Source of the DNA: Lactarius indigo
Taxonomy: Eukaryota > Basidiomycota > Agaricomycetes > Russulales > Russulaceae
NCBI GenBank assembly: GCA_025766275.1
Contig: JAFKAC010000112.1
Location: forward strand, 62,001-126,000
Length of the DNA stretch: 64,000 bases
Reading direction: 5' to 3'
The translations under genes and the position numbers were made by a program. The notes under the pieces were generated by a model. It saw nothing but the letters and a program-made list of their open reading frames with translations. It was not told where the DNA came from and ran no database searches. This document shows positions 20,793-33,387 of this stretch, piece by piece (position 1 is the stretch's first letter; the number at the start of each line of letters is the position of its first letter).

Positions 20793-23700
20793 CTAGACTA
20801 TGGAATCCTCTCCCTCACGATACGGCCTCGCGATTTCACTACCAGCGCGATCTGGTGCAGTTGGAGAGCGAGATCCCTGAAATGAGCCAGGGTCGATTGA
20901 AGCCAAAATTCGGTGGCCCGCAGCGCGGGCGTTGTTTAGCGCGTGTGTGGTGGATGGTAGTAGGCCACCGTACCACGCCTCCATAGCGCCACTAGATCCC
21001 CAAGTGCATCGTATGCACCATCCAACGAGGACTGCCACAGCAACAAAAGTCACCGCAACGAACTTTCTTGTCGGGGCATTTGAGGTCCCGAAGCAAAAAA
21101 GCGACAGTGCGACGAAAAATGTCACCATCCTGTTCCCAAGGGCCGGAGGTGAGGGTCATAGATGAGTTCGAAGATGAACCGCCGGAGACAGGAGACGACC
21201 TACGACCACATAAGCAATGCCCATGGGAGACTGAAGACAATTGCCATCGGTTCCAGGCCAAAGACTCGGTGGGTAATCTGGAAGAGGTAGGTAGACTGTC
21301 GCAGCGCTCTTAGTTGGTAGGCATGGAGACTCAGCTCCTCTGGTCCACTCACCGCGCCTTCCGGGTCCTCGTTCTGTTTCGCACTGTTGCGGCGAACTAG
21401 GAGCAAACCGACCACAACGCTTCCAGCGCTAGCCACTATTGACATGCAGCTAGCGATCTGCGCGGGAGATGTGAAAATAACAAGCTGGCTTGTGCTGGTT
21501 ATGTCGCTGCTGATGTTGGAAACAATCACGCCTGGGATGGCAAGGAAACCAACATTTACTGAAAGCACCACGGTCGACTGTGATATAGTTCGCGTGAAGC
21601 ATAAGAATTCTAGTTTGGATGTAGCGCAATAACATACCGAGAGAATCAGTTGTTCCCATTCTTTCAACAGCCCTGAAATGAATTTTCTCCAAACCCTCTC
21701 AAAGACGACATCATCTATCCACACTTTCTCTAGTTCTCGCAGATAGCCCTCCGGTGCCAAGAAAAGCACAGGGGAGAGTGACGTGATGAGTAAAGTTCTT
21801 TCTCGGTCTGGATGGGTATAGACTGTCTTATGCCTTTCTAAGCGGGCGCTAGCCTGTCCATGGAAGTATAGGAACCTCCAGTGTGCTGAACGTGCACACC
21901 TATGAGTGGGTTACGATGAAACTGCAACCATTCTTGGCTCACCAAAATAACCAAGTAATCGAGCTCAGGATACATCTCAGCAGGGAACGAATCGAATGTC
22001 TTTACTGCGACTCACTGACTCCAGCGGTGTGGTACACCAAACCGGCATCAGATTCTAAGCCACGAGATCAGTAAAACATGTCACATTCGTAGCACTCTGG
22101 CCTACCCTTGGCATTTCGTACAAGTTCAAGCATCTTCTGCATTGTATCAGCATCGTATGGCACAGTCGAAAGCTGCGAAGTCATCACATCTGTGATATCC
22201 ATGTTTGAGATTTATGGTGAAAGCAGGACAAGAGACACAAAGTTACCCATGCAGCCATGCGACAAGACTCCCACGAGTTCATCAACGACCGCAGGGTCAA
22301 GACAGCGACCCTCTAAAACGGTTGGAAAGAGAGACCAGTGGTTCCTGGGGAATATCAATACTTACAATTGAATCTAGCCCCAAGACAGCACACGTACCAA
22401 TAAAGTGACTCTAATCGATGCTCTGCGCACCAAAATTAGAGTGAGCAGACTTTCGACTGGGGACGAGATCTGTGACGTACTAATATGGGCAAGTGACCTA
22501 ACACCGAGTAGTTCAGATGTCATTTGGGTTGCATCGCACAAATCGAGCCAGAACAAGCACCGGGTTTCATGGCAAGCATAGTAATAAGACCACGATATCC
22601 GCCCGTCTTTCGTGGGCAAAATGTCGAGCACCAAGTCGTAATTCTTTGATGGGATGACTTGCCCCACGTGATGCAGAATCCTCTGTAGATGGTGATAGAA
22701 GTCCTCCATTTCCTCCCTTAACACAGGGTCATGCATGTCTGTGTCAGTGAATAGCCTCTTCAATTTCCCGTTGGTCACAATCTATTATTTGTAAGGGCCT
22801 GATGCACGCACCCTGTCTTGATCGAAGAAGTAGAGAGCGCCATCCGGATGCGTAGCTGGCACCCAGGGTGTACAGTCCCCCTCGAGAGAGCCTTGCTCGA
22901 GGCCCATCTTCTCTGGGATACTGGGGAGTGGTCTCCGTTAGGCATCAATCACAATGGAAGTCTCATACGTACTGAAGAAATGTCGTTGTCAGAGGTGGAA
23001 TTTTAAAGTTCGTTCGTTTGCGGGGCCTGCCAAAAAACAATTAATGGTTTGATAGTCGTGATAATATACTCTACTTGCACCGTGACATCCTTTGTATATC
23101 TTGGAACTTGTTCGGAGTTTATCAATTGCAAGAAGCGACCATTAGGCAGGTCGAAGTTTGACGTAGCAGAAGAGGAAGAGGTCGTAGGGTCAAGGTCGTG
23201 TTGGGGTGCCCCTTCACCGAGGGTATCGACGAAAGGAAAATGCACTGTAGTGTGTGGTTCCTCTGACAGTGGTAGACCGTCTGTGAAAGACCTGTGAGGG
23301 AGCGAATCTATTGATGGATTCACCACTTCTACGACCACACTCGTCGTCGAAGACCGCCTGCTGCGAGATCCGAGGATACTTGGTGAGCTTAGTTGCGCAT
23401 CTGCATAGGAAGTAACCGAAGGGGGGTTTATGGGGCTGTTTCCACTGTCAACTTGCGTTGGAGGATGCAAGTCGATTTCAAGATGAGGCTGAGGACCGCG
23501 ATCTGTCGGGGAAGGTGATCTCGATGACTCCCTTGAGGATGATGCCGACGGTCGACGTCCAAATTGGCTATGAGGTGCTCTTGGAAATCGTGTTGTCTGA
23601 CCGACTGGCACGTGCGAAGATTCACGCGAATGTGTTTGGATGATAGATAGCCTGTCACTGGAGCGGCTCCGAACGCTCGAGCCTGAGTCAGTGGATCTAC

Positions 23701-24106
23701 GTCTGAGGCGGCTCCTCGCGTCAAAGGAGGACGCGAACGAAGGCTTGGCATGATCCCGGTCACTTGGAGGAGTAGTGCCTGAAGCCGCTCGTTGTGATTG
23801 TTGGGTCGCATCCGACACGTCACGTAAACTCGCTTGGCTTGCCGACGCTGGGACGGAACTTGCAGCGACGATTACGTATCCCGTCGACTCTAAGCTGGTT
23901 TCCGTGCTGGGAGACGAACGTTTAGCCTGGTCGGCTTTCGAGAACGTACCCTGACGTTTTCTGTCGTCCCACAGGCGCAAAATACCCAACCTACGACCGA
24001 AGAAGGCTAAAAACCAGGCACAACGCCTGATGAAAAGGCGAACAAAACCTCTTGTAGAGCGTAACTTGTAGATAATATCCCGAAAAAGGTTGAGTATGGA
24101 AGCCAT
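20793..24106 (-). CDS. WT4: WW-like motif and C-terminal membrane protein
   Basis: The start is placed at 24106 because M-A-S-I-L-N-L-F aligns with the starts of WT3 and WT6, although the frame is open to 24139. Exon 1 (24106-23079) has the basic N-terminus and the Ser/Pro/Arg-rich region. Intron 1 is GC-AG (23078-23027, 52 nt). The WW-like exon lies near 22910-22810. Two adjacent in-frame stops just after it (near 22790) fall inside the conserved GTGCGT..AAG intron. Later exons hold R-L-F-T-D-T-D-M-H-D, C-H-E-T-R-C-L-F-W-L, H-W-S-L-F-P, S-T-V-P-Y-D and H-W-R-F-L-Y-F-H-G-Q, then four hydrophobic stretches. All junctions keep frame. Close to WT3 in sequence and the second WT gene of the triplication. 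Confidence 0.8.
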
Positions 24107-24329
24107 GCAAGGTGAGCAAAACTCTGGACTGAGGTGCAAAGGGCTATGATAGTGTTTTGCTTGTAGTCTGGGCGCCTCATGTCATGAAGAGAGCGCTAGC
24201 GCTATGCTGTATCTGGCCACATTGTCGCGGGCTGCCGGCGGGCATGATCTCAGAAATTCATAGGGCCAGTGAACGAAGGACATCGGCAAGGTTTTTGTGC
24301 ATTCGTCCCCCATTTCGCATAACCAGCTT

Positions 24330-25230
24330 TTAATTGCGCATCTTGCTACAAGTTAGTCCCTTGTTCATAATGCTCCACTGACGCTCCATAAGAAACGGTG
24401 GGAGTAATAGTACCAGCTGTTCAGGGAGGCAAGGCGCACAACGAAAGGGCGCAGACGACTTGTAGACGAGGAAGGACCTTACGGCAGCAGTGCATCGAGC
24501 TTCGGCAGATAGAACCCGGATGTGACCAGGATGGAAGGCATGGAACTACGTTCCACGTGTTTGAGAAGTCTGGAAAGACGACCACAATGATATCACTGTT
24601 GCTAAAAGTACTAACACACTAACCCCAAGCATTCAGAAGAACGGCGATCACCTCCTTCCGCAACCGTAGCACCACTTGTCCTTGAAATTTAAAGAGTGTT
24701 ATCTGCCAACCCGGGTGACAACTGGCAGACGACGTTCTTCTTGACGTTCCTCCACGCATATCTCTCAGCAACTCACTGAGTGGTACGCCCTTCCGACCGA
24801 TGCAATGCCTAATATGCTCTTCTAGTCTCTCCATTATCCACGTCAAAATTGGGCTAGAACTTATGCTTAGCATTCTGCGCTGGCAGTGACCTTGATCCAG
24901 CAATGAGCACGCAGTCACAATCAGTCCAATTCCAAGTGTCCCTGAATGACTGCGCGCATGTTTGTTCCTCGGTATCTTCAGATATTCCTTTTCAAGGTCT
25001 TCCGGACGATAGCCGCGGTTGTCTGTGCATTCGCACATTTTCATGTTGGCCGTCCTTTTTGCCTCGGTCATCGCCGCCGTGGTATGGGAGGCGTTGGAAA
25101 TATGGGATTTGGGGTGGCATCGTCCAGGAGGCCATCGAAATGTCAGCGGAAGTAGATCCAATGTGCTCACAAGGCTGCTTCACAACCGGGATTACACGGT
25201 GGAATGTGCACGTGTTGAATGACTGGCCAA
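24330..25230 (-). pseudogene. Small unknown gene p, copy 2 (decayed)
   Basis: The frame at 25170-24619 includes a segment (A-H-S-x-S-G-T-L-G-I-G, then C-Q-R-R-M-L-S) that aligns with copy 1 at 18770-18580. The downstream part (24600-24350) keeps only scattered identity with copy 1, such as G-H-I-R-V-L, and is broken by frameshifts and stops. Same position relative to WT4 as copy 1 has to WT3. Confidence 0.4.
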
Positions 25231-25239
25231 TGTGAGGGA

Positions 25240-26520
25240 GAGAATTTAGCTTAACTTGCTGTGCGCCTTCCAACAATGGCGGCGCTTCGAGGGTTTCGGG
25301 TGAGTACAAGAAAAATACACACTATCCCGAAGCAGAAGATCCCGCTCCAAGAAAGACTCAGAGTAGGAGATAAAATTGAGAATAGTCAACCTTTGCTAAT
25401 CGTGAAACCATGTATGTGGGTTCAATGAGGCACAAATGACTCGATCTAAGGACCATAAAACAAGCCTTCTGACGACAAAACCGAGGAGGAACCAAGGAGG
25501 GACCCCAAAACCGGGCCAGTGTGGCCGGAGGGTAACTTCTGAGCCTATGAGTTGTCTGCAGCGTCCACGCTTCGGGCCAATATTTTCCAATAGGAAGCAG
25601 CTTCGAATCGGGGGTGGGACGCGAGGCTTGTCTTGGACTGTCTATCGGGTGGGGGGGTTGTGCGATAGCTTTGGAGTGCCAATTGATTGCGAGTCCTCAA
25701 CCCTTTGCCCAATTGGGGTGTTTTTCATAGTCGGCAATTTGAAAGGAGGATTCACTGAGCGCGCCAGGGAACGGAGATGCATGCGCGCTCTCCCTAACCC
25801 CTGGCCTGAAGAACAGCCGCATTGTGAAGGACGCGTCGTTGGCGCTCCAGGTCAGCCTGAGCTCCTAAAGAGTGTATAAGAGTTGGTAGTAATGGTGATA
25901 CAACCTCGCCCCGGGTATGTGAGAGCCAAGAGACCCGCAGAACTGCACTCAGAGCACTCAGACCGTGGGAAAATGGCCTGGGGAAACCAACAGGAACATG
26001 GGAGACCACCTACGTGGCGCCACACGTCTTCGTGGACTCTGTGCTGAACTCTCTGTATCTGGAGTCGGCCCGGGCCTAAAAACTCACGGCATATGAGGGT
26101 CAAAAGAAAGACTAGGTTACGAGTAACCTAGAGCCTATTGCTTTCTTGGTTGGTTTGGGGAATGTGTTCAGTGTTGGCAGTAGAACAACCGAGAAATTCT
26201 ACACCTTGTAGCTTGCCTAGTAGGTACCTTCTAAAAAGGTGGTGCTTTGCAAGAGAGTGGCTGGAGACCATCTTGAGAGAATAAGAAGAAAGGTACAGTG
26301 CGATAGATGGATTGCTGAAAAAATTCCTAGCAATGAGTCGGACATGAGCGCTAAATGTGGGTGGTTGTGCGGTTTTGAGAGCTGGTGGAACCCGGCCCGA
26401 GACTCCGATTCAGACTCGGTAACTCGGTCCATTCGGCGCTTTCCTGACACTCGTCGTGCATCCTTTCCGCGCATCAGCATATGTTCAATTCTGACATGAT
26501 CAAACGGTTTGGGTCTGTTA
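25240..26520 (-). pseudogene. Small unknown gene q, copy 2
   Basis: It contains the same L-E-R-Q-R-R-V-L-H-N-A-A-V-L-Q-A-R block as copy 1 (25860-25795), but the Pro/Ser-rich tail is lost to stops. The upstream exon (26480-26220) is better kept here than in the other copies, with a charged T-E-S-E-S-E-S-R-A-G-F-H-Q stretch. Mixed preservation between copies suggests a real ancestral gene now decaying. Confidence 0.4.
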
Positions 26521-26876
26521 TTAGAAACGGAAGTTCAGAATACAAAATTTAATAAATGAAAACACGAAATTCGTCGATACTGAATGTTGCCACCTAGATA
26601 ACTGTCCTACGGTTGCGAGACTCAACCTACTCGGGCCCTCGTATCTCATACAAACACCTGACAAGACCCGAACACCGGGCTAAAAAAAAAATAAAAGCCA
26701 GGAAAGAACGCGCTGAAGGTCTAGCGGCGCGAAGCAATGAGAGTGGGCGCCATGCAGGATCAAATGACTCAGCGTACGAATCGTAGCATGGTGCGCTAGA
26801 CGACAACGCCCACTCCCCCACGATAGGATGTCGCGGGCACACTTCCAGCGCGATCTAGTGCAGCTGAAGAAGGAGA

Positions 26877-29815
26877 TTACGAGCGTGGTCTGAAGTATAT
26901 TGAAGCCAAAATTCGGTGGCACGTAGCGCAGGCGTTGTCTAGCGTACGCATGATGGACGGTAGTAGGCCACTGAACCACGTTTCCATAGCGTCACTAGAT
27001 CCCCAAGTATTTTGTATGCACCATACAACAAGGACGGCCACGATAACAGAGGTCACCGCAACGAATATTCTTGTCAAGGTATTTGAGATGCAGAAGCAAA
27101 AGAGTAATAGCGCAATAAAAAATGTCATCATCCTGTTTCCCAGAGCCGGAGGAGAGGGTTAAAAAGCTGTTGGAGACGGGAGACGACCCACGACCACATA
27201 AGCAGTGCCCACAGGAGACTGAAGATAATGGCTAACCGTTCCAGACCGAAGATATGGTGAGTATTCTTGTAGAGATAGTCCGACTGCCGTGGGGCGCTTA
27301 GCTGGGCAGGGAGGCGTGAATGCTACTGCTCACTTACGGCGCCTGCTGGATCTTCATTCTGTTTGGGACCGCTGTGGCGAATCAAGAGCAAACCGATCAC
27401 AATGCTCCGAGCGCTGGCCACTATCGACATGCAGCTGGCAATCTGTGCGGGAGAAGTAAAAATAACGACCTGGCTTGTGTTCGTTATGTTGCTGTTTAGA
27501 TTGGAAATGACCACGCCTGGGATGGGGAGGAAACCAACATTTACTGAAAGTACCACAATCGATTGTGACACCGTTAGCGTGAATCATAAGGCTAATTTGG
27601 ATGTAGCGCAATCATGACATACCGAGAGAATCAGTTGTTCCCATTCTTTCGATAGCCCCGAAATGAAGTTTCTCCGAGTCACCTCAATGATGACCTCATC
27701 TACCCACACTTTCTCCAGTTCTCGCAGATAGCCCTCCGGCGCCAAGAAAAGCGCAGGGGAGTGACGTGGTAAGTAGTGATCGCTTTTGCTTTGTATTGGC
27801 GTAGGCTGTCTTGTGCCTTTCTAACAGGGCGATATTCTGACCATGGAAGCATAAGAATCTCCAGTGTGCTGACCACACGCACCCATTACCCATTAGCGGA
27901 TGCAACAGCGATCGTTCTAGGCTTACCAAAATAAGAAAGCAATCGAGCTAAGAAACATACAACTCAATAAGTAAAGAACAAGTCAACTATCTTTACTGTG
28001 ACTCACTAGATCCGGCAGTGTGGTACACCAAACCGGCATTTAATTCTGAGCCACAAGGTCCGAGTCAGTGACACGGGTCACATTCGTAGTACTCTGATCT
28101 ACTTCTGGCATCTCGTACAAGTGCAAGCATGTTTTGCATCGTATCATTATCGAATGGCAGAGTCGAGGACTTTGAAGTCATCCCATCTGTGATACGTGTG
28201 CTGAGTTCTGCGGCAAAAAGAGAGAAAGAAACACAATTTACCCAGGCGGCCATACGACAAGATCGACGACCGCACTGTCAAGACGGCGGCCCTCAAAAAC
28301 GGCCGGAAAGAGAGACCAGTGGGTCCTAAAAAGAGGAACAACACTTTAAAAAGATTCTAACCTAATATAGCTGATACCAATAGAGTGCCTCTAATCGATG
28401 CCCTGCGTATCAAATTAGAGAAAACAGATTGAAGATTGAAGATGACTCTGTGACACACTGATATGGGCAGGCGAACTGACACCGAATAGTTCAGAAATCA
28501 TGTGGGACGCGTCATACGGTTTGAGCCAGAACAAGCATCTTGCTTCGTGGCAGGCGTAGTAATAAGACCACACAACCTGATCATCTTCCGTGGGCAAAAT
28601 ATCAAGCACTAAATCGCAACTTTGTGAGTGGATGGCAGCCCCATCGTTGGGCAGAATCTTCTGTATGTACTGATAGAACCTTTCCATTTCCTCCCTTAAC
28701 GAGGGGTCGAACATGTCTGTATCAGTGAACAACCTCTTCAATTGTGGGTTGGTCATAGTTCATAGTTGTAAGAGCGCTAACAGACGCACCCTTTGTTGGT
28801 CGAAGAAGTAAAGGGCCCCATCTGATTGGCACCCAGGAAGCGCAATCTTCCACTTGATCTTCCAAGTGACCAGTCTAACGTGAGATGCTAGGAGGGGTCT
28901 TCATTAGACATTGAAAACTATCTAGTTACATACATACTGAGGAAACATCCTTGTCAAAGGTGGAATTTCGTAGTAGGTGCTTTCGCGAGGTCTGCCAAAG
29001 GCGTAAGCGATTGATAGTCGCAATGATGTTATCTACCTGCACTGTGACATCCTTTGTGTATCTTGGAACTTGTTCGGGTGTTATTAATTGTAAGGGGCGA
29101 CCAGCAGGCGGGTCCAAGTTCGATGAAACAGAAGAGGACGAGGATGTCGGACTGTATTGGGGTAATCCTTCACGTAGATCGACAGTGTCGGGGACGGACA
29201 AATGGTCAGTTGGAGAGTCTATGTTGTACGGTTCCTCTGCTAGTGGTGGTCCATCTGTTAAAATTCTGAGAGGGGCCGGGAGCGAATCTGTCGACGGATT
29301 CACTACTCCCACGACCACACTCGTCGAAGACTGCCTCCTGTCTTGTCCGCGGATACTTGGTGGGCTTTGTTGCGTATGTCCGTGGGAAGTAACTGAGGGA
29401 GGGTGTATTGGACTGTCTCTTCTGTCAACCTGCAGTTGAGGATGTGGGTTTGTGACATCAACTTCAAAACGAGGGAGCTGAGGCGTCGGGGAAGGTGATC
29501 TCGATGACGTTCTTGACGGCGACACAGAAGGCCCACGTCCAAAGTGGCGATGGTGAGCCCTAGGAAATTGCGTTGGTTGACTGACTGGCGTGGGCAAAGA
29601 TTCTCGCGAATGTGTTTGGATGATAGAGGGCCTGTCGCTTGAGCGTCTCCGAATGCTCGAATCGGTAGATCTACGGTTAGGGTCGACCCTCGCGTCAAAG
29701 ACAAGCGAAGGGTTGACATGATCTCGGTGACTCGGAGGCTCCACTGTGAGGTTTGCAGGGGATATATGAAGGGTATCTGATGCGGTTGGTGATTGTGGTT
29801 ATGGTTGCTGGGTTG
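26877..29815 (-). pseudogene. WT5: broken member of the WT family
   Basis: Recognisable exons run from the Ser/Pro-rich region (about 29815, T-V-E-P-P-S-H-R-D-H) to the membrane segments ending at 26877. Damage: the first about 130 codons and start are missing, with homology ending near 29815. Relative to its siblings, 8 nt are deleted inside the WW-like motif (about 28825), with a stop in the expected frame near 28876. Two nt are deleted before the F-L-A-P-E block (about 27760). The C-terminus is shorter. Intron 1 still has a GC donor (GCAGGT at 29040). The F-T-D-T-D-M and C-L-F-W-L blocks remain open, so decay looks recent. Third WT unit of the triplication. Confidence 0.75.
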
Positions 29816-29819
29816 CACT

Positions 29820-30720
29820 CGGGCGGGTACGGAATTTGTGACCCTCACGAAACCCTTACCCAATGTCACGGGTCACGGGTTTCGTTGGGCACGCAGGTCA
29901 CCGGACCGGGCGCTGCTGCAACGTGTCAACAACCACCACAGCAACATTCATGTCCAATGCAGTCCTCGTCAACTGCATTCATTTGGTCCAGGAAACCCTC
30001 AAGAAGCTACTAGGCTAAGTGGTCTTGCCATGTCATTTTAGCTGACTTTTAGCTAACTACAATATTGTGTTTTTTTTTTTTTTTACTGTCTAGGTTTAAA
30101 CACGCTCTCTGGGTGCCACGACATCACAACACCAACATGGTGCCACGACTCGACATCACCATGACACCATGACACAGACGCAGCGCCGACACCACGACAT
30201 CAATATGGTGCCAACCGACGCGGTGCCGCGACACCACGACTCTGACACAGCGCCCTGGCACCATGACACCGACATGGCACCACAACGTCACGATACCAAT
30301 GCGGCGCTGTGACGCCACAGCAGCAACGTGGTGCCACGACCCCGTAACACCGATACGGCGCTGCGACACCCACGACACCGACGCGGCTTGCAAGCCTCAC
30401 CCACAACGCTATGGCCTTCTTAGATTACAACTATTAGTGTAGTACAGTCACTAAATATACACTAGTCCTGTCGGACACATGAAAAGGTAATTTTCACCAT
30501 GCAGCCTGAGGTATCTTAGTCATATCACCCCATTGCATGGCAAGCACGACTTAGCATTGAAAGCGATAAGTATAATTTTATTCATTTATTTGTATTTATA
30601 ACATTTATTTTCTGTGGGAAAAAAGGCCGGCATGAGTCGTTTAAACCCCGGTACCACTGTACTCGAAATGGAAGGGGCCTATCGATTTGGATCCTGCTGT
30701 AAGATCACACGGTAGAATGA
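29820..30720. other. Sequence replacing the 5' end of WT5 and gene p
   Basis: In the other two units this position holds WT exon 1 and gene p. Here it holds unrelated sequence: a patch with repeated CACGGGT near 29860-29890, a T15 run at 30070-30084 (a poly-A tail if read on the minus strand), the minisatellite listed separately, and AT-rich DNA at 30560-30620. An insertion or rearrangement removed the original sequence. No gene is seen. Confidence 0.45.
30112..30390. repeat. GC-rich minisatellite (CACGACACC-type units)
   Basis: About 280 bases are made of imperfect repeats built on CACCACGACACCGACA followed by a GGTGCC- or CGGCGC-like half. Spacing is irregular (roughly 24-45 bases) and the units have drifted. 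The minus strand is open but encodes a repetitive, His/Val/Arg-rich product with no family resemblance. Confidence 0.7.
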
Positions 30721-30729
30721 CTGATCAAT

Positions 30730-31660
30730 GCGAGGGAACGTCTTTAGCTTAACCTACTGTGTGGCTTCCAAAAATTGCGGCGGAAAGCTTTGAGGGTTTC
30801 GAGTGCGTACAAGAGAAATACACAATGCCCCGAAGTAAAATATCTCGCTCTGAGAAAAAGTAGGAGATAAAATCCAGAACTTGAATAGTCAATCTTCGTC
30901 GATGGCGAATTATGTGTGTGGGTCCAATGAGGTTCAAGTGACTCGGTCTCGGGGGTCAAGCTGTCAAGGACTATAGAATAAGCCTTGTGACAACAGAAGA
31001 CAGGAAGGATCCAAACCAGGGTCCGGTGGGGCTGGCGAAAGGTTGGCCTCTGTAGCCATGAGTAATCTATGGCGTCCACGCTCTCCCTGGTCCCTGGCCC
31101 GAAGAATAGCTGCGGTGTGGAGCATGCGTCGTTGACTCTCCAGGTCACCTCAGGGTCCTGAAGAGAGTATAAAAGTGGTAGTAAAGACAAGACCTGTTGG
31201 ACTACACTCGGAGGACTCAAACTATGGACGAGTCAGCTCATGGCAGAGGGAAACCAATACGACCACGGGAAACTACCTACATGTACTATAGTCCCACACA
31301 TCTCCGCACACCCTGTGTTGAACTCTCCGACGCGTATTTGGCCAAGGTTTTGGCGGTTGAACAATCAAGAAATTCCACGCTTTGTAGATCCCTTCCAACC
31401 AACGAGGTAGCGCCTTAAAAGACTGACTATCCCTCTGGAAAGGAGTAGAAGAGCACAGGAATTGCCAAAATATTCAAAGCAATGCAAGAAGCAATGACAT
31501 GGGGCTTCAGCTAAATGTGGCTGTGCAGTCTGAGCGCTGGTGGAACTCGGGCCGGTACCCCAATTCAGAGTCTTTCAAACGTGTGGATGTCTGCCACGGC
31601 TTTCCCGAGCGCTGATCCGACCTTATCATGATTACTGTAAACAGTTGTGCACCGTGTGTA
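30730..31660 (-). pseudogene. Small unknown gene q, copy 3 (decayed)
   Basis: It aligns with q copies 1 and 2 through the CTCTTCAG acceptor (near 31160), the ..CTGGCCCGAAGAATAGCTG block (about 31095) and the segment around 31410-31380. The coiled-coil block has shifted frame and no longer reads as the Leu/Gln/Arg-rich helix. It marks the right edge of the third repeat unit, just before the hydrolase gene. Confidence 0.4.
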
Positions 31661-31694
31661 AAATCCGCCCTGTTATCGAGTGACGTGGACCGCG

Positions 31695-33140
31695 ATGTCG
31701 CAGTACGCGCACTTGTCAAACCCAGATCCCGAGTTTACTGCCTTGTTGGAGAAGGTCGATCGACCTGCAATTGCCTTAGAGGCACCGCCGGTCGACGTCG
31801 CTGCAGCACAGCAAGCATGGATAGAGCATGGCCAGCCGCCGTATGCGGCTCAGGAGAAAGCGCGTCTTCACCCTGGTCAGTACCCCCGATCTGTTTGTTT
31901 CGTGATCGCGGACCGAGCTGGCACATTAGATGCCAAATATCGTGTTCAGGATTTCAAAGTCCCAGTTGAAGGGGGGGAGATCACCGTCCGTGCGGTGATT
32001 CCAGGCACGGGAGACGAAGGGCAGACATACCCTTTGTTATTTTGGCTGCACGGTGGAGGTCAGTTCTTATACATTTTCTTGTTTTTTTCTTTTGTTTAAA
32101 ACCGACGTTACTTTCAGGGATGATCTTCGGTAATGTTGATCAAGACGACTATTTTATGCGGAACCTTTCTACGGATCTTCAAGTGACGACATTGAACGTC
32201 GAATATCGGTTTGTCTTCGAATACCCTTCTCCATTTTTGGGGGGTTCAGCGCCTAGCTAAAAGCGTCGCGCCGGGTCACCTGTTCCCGACTCAGTTAAAT
32301 GACAGCCATGCGGCTTTGAAATGGGTGACTCTCTGGTCCCCGGAATGTCCCTTGACCACCTCTGAAACGTATTTGGTAGGCTGTTGCGAACGTCGATGCA
32401 CTGTCAGTATCTCTCAAGAAGGGATTCCTTCTTGGAGGCTGTTCAGCAGGGGGGACACTCTCAGCGGGCCTTTCAATTCGCGCGCGCGATGACCCCTCGT
32501 TTTCCGATACGCCTGTCACTGGTCAATATCTCGCTGCCCCGCTTTTGGTGCACGCCGATGCGTATTCTCGGTGGGGCGCGTTGTGTTCGTCCAATCACGC
32601 CAATATGCTGACATGAGAACGAGGTTCCCAAACGAGCTGCTTTCGTTGGAACAAAACAAAAACGCTCCAGATCTGAACAAAGAATTGATAATCTGGACTT
32701 TCAGTGAGGGCTCGATCGTACCGAAATCGCATGGGATGACCGCTGATCCCCCCCTTTTTTTTTTTTGACAGAGACGATCGGGGCATCAGACCCCATGGAC
32801 CCAGAGTGCTCGCCCGTTCTGGCGAGTTCGCATGCCAACCTTCCACCTACGTTCTTCCAGATCTGTGGGCTGGATCCACTCCGCGACGAAAGCTTCCTTT
32901 ACGACCGCCTTTTGCGGGAAGCAGGGTGCAAGACGTTTGTGAAAGTGTACGTGCGATTCCAGCAGAGAGCTACTAGCAGCTCTCTCCGCCGAAGCTTCCG
33001 TCTGACGAATTGACAGTTACCCTGGTCTCCCGCATGTCTTCCATGCGAATTACCCGACACTGAAATCCTCCGAACAATACCAGTCAGACGTCAGAACCGG
33101 ACTGCGCTGGCTGCTCGATGGGGGTAAAGATTCGTCTTGA
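31695..33140 (+). CDS. HSL-type alpha/beta hydrolase (lipase/esterase)
   Basis: Seven exons (31695-32058, 32118-32208, 32264-32324, 32380-32570, 32618-32703, 32772-32946, 33017-33140) sum to 1092 nt, a 363-residue protein without stops. It has the oxyanion-hole motif H-G-G-G-M split by intron 1, the Y-R-V-A-P-G-H block, the nucleophile elbow G-G-C-S-A-G-G (Ser in G-x-S-x-G), the acid region G-L-D-P-L-R-D-E and the catalytic His in G-L-P-H-V-F-H. These are the hallmarks of the hormone-sensitive-lipase (alpha/beta-hydrolase-3) family, which hydrolyses carboxyl esters. There is no signal peptide, so it is probably cytosolic; the substrate is unknown. Without splicing, the gene looks broken by several stops. 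It borders the triplicated array but is not part of it. Confidence 0.85.
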
Positions 33141-33387
33141 CTCGGAGCCATCCTTGGAGTTATACAGACGGTCGAACTGGAAGTAGGAATGAAGCGAGCG
33201 GAGTAAGATTATCATCAGAGGTTCAAACGTTCAAGTTCTGTAGCGACGAATATTGTTCAACACAAAGTGCCTGTTCTGTTCCACGACCCCATCCGGTGAC
33301 CAGTGATTAGTCACTGCAGATTAGAGCTGTTCAAATCATTTGTCCTCAAAAAGGTTTTTCGCTGGTGACATCGTACATACAAAGGGA

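Noticed and set aside
30124..30406. A protein-coding gene in the minus-strand frames at 30.1-30.4 kb
   Set aside because: The open frames are a by-product of the CACGACACC minisatellite; composition is repetitive and no motif is present.
32209..32263. Frameshift in the HSL-type hydrolase at Y-R-V-A
   Set aside because: Using GTTTGT as donor and ..GCTAAAAG as acceptor restores the expected Y-R-V-A-P-G-H in frame; total length is divisible by three.
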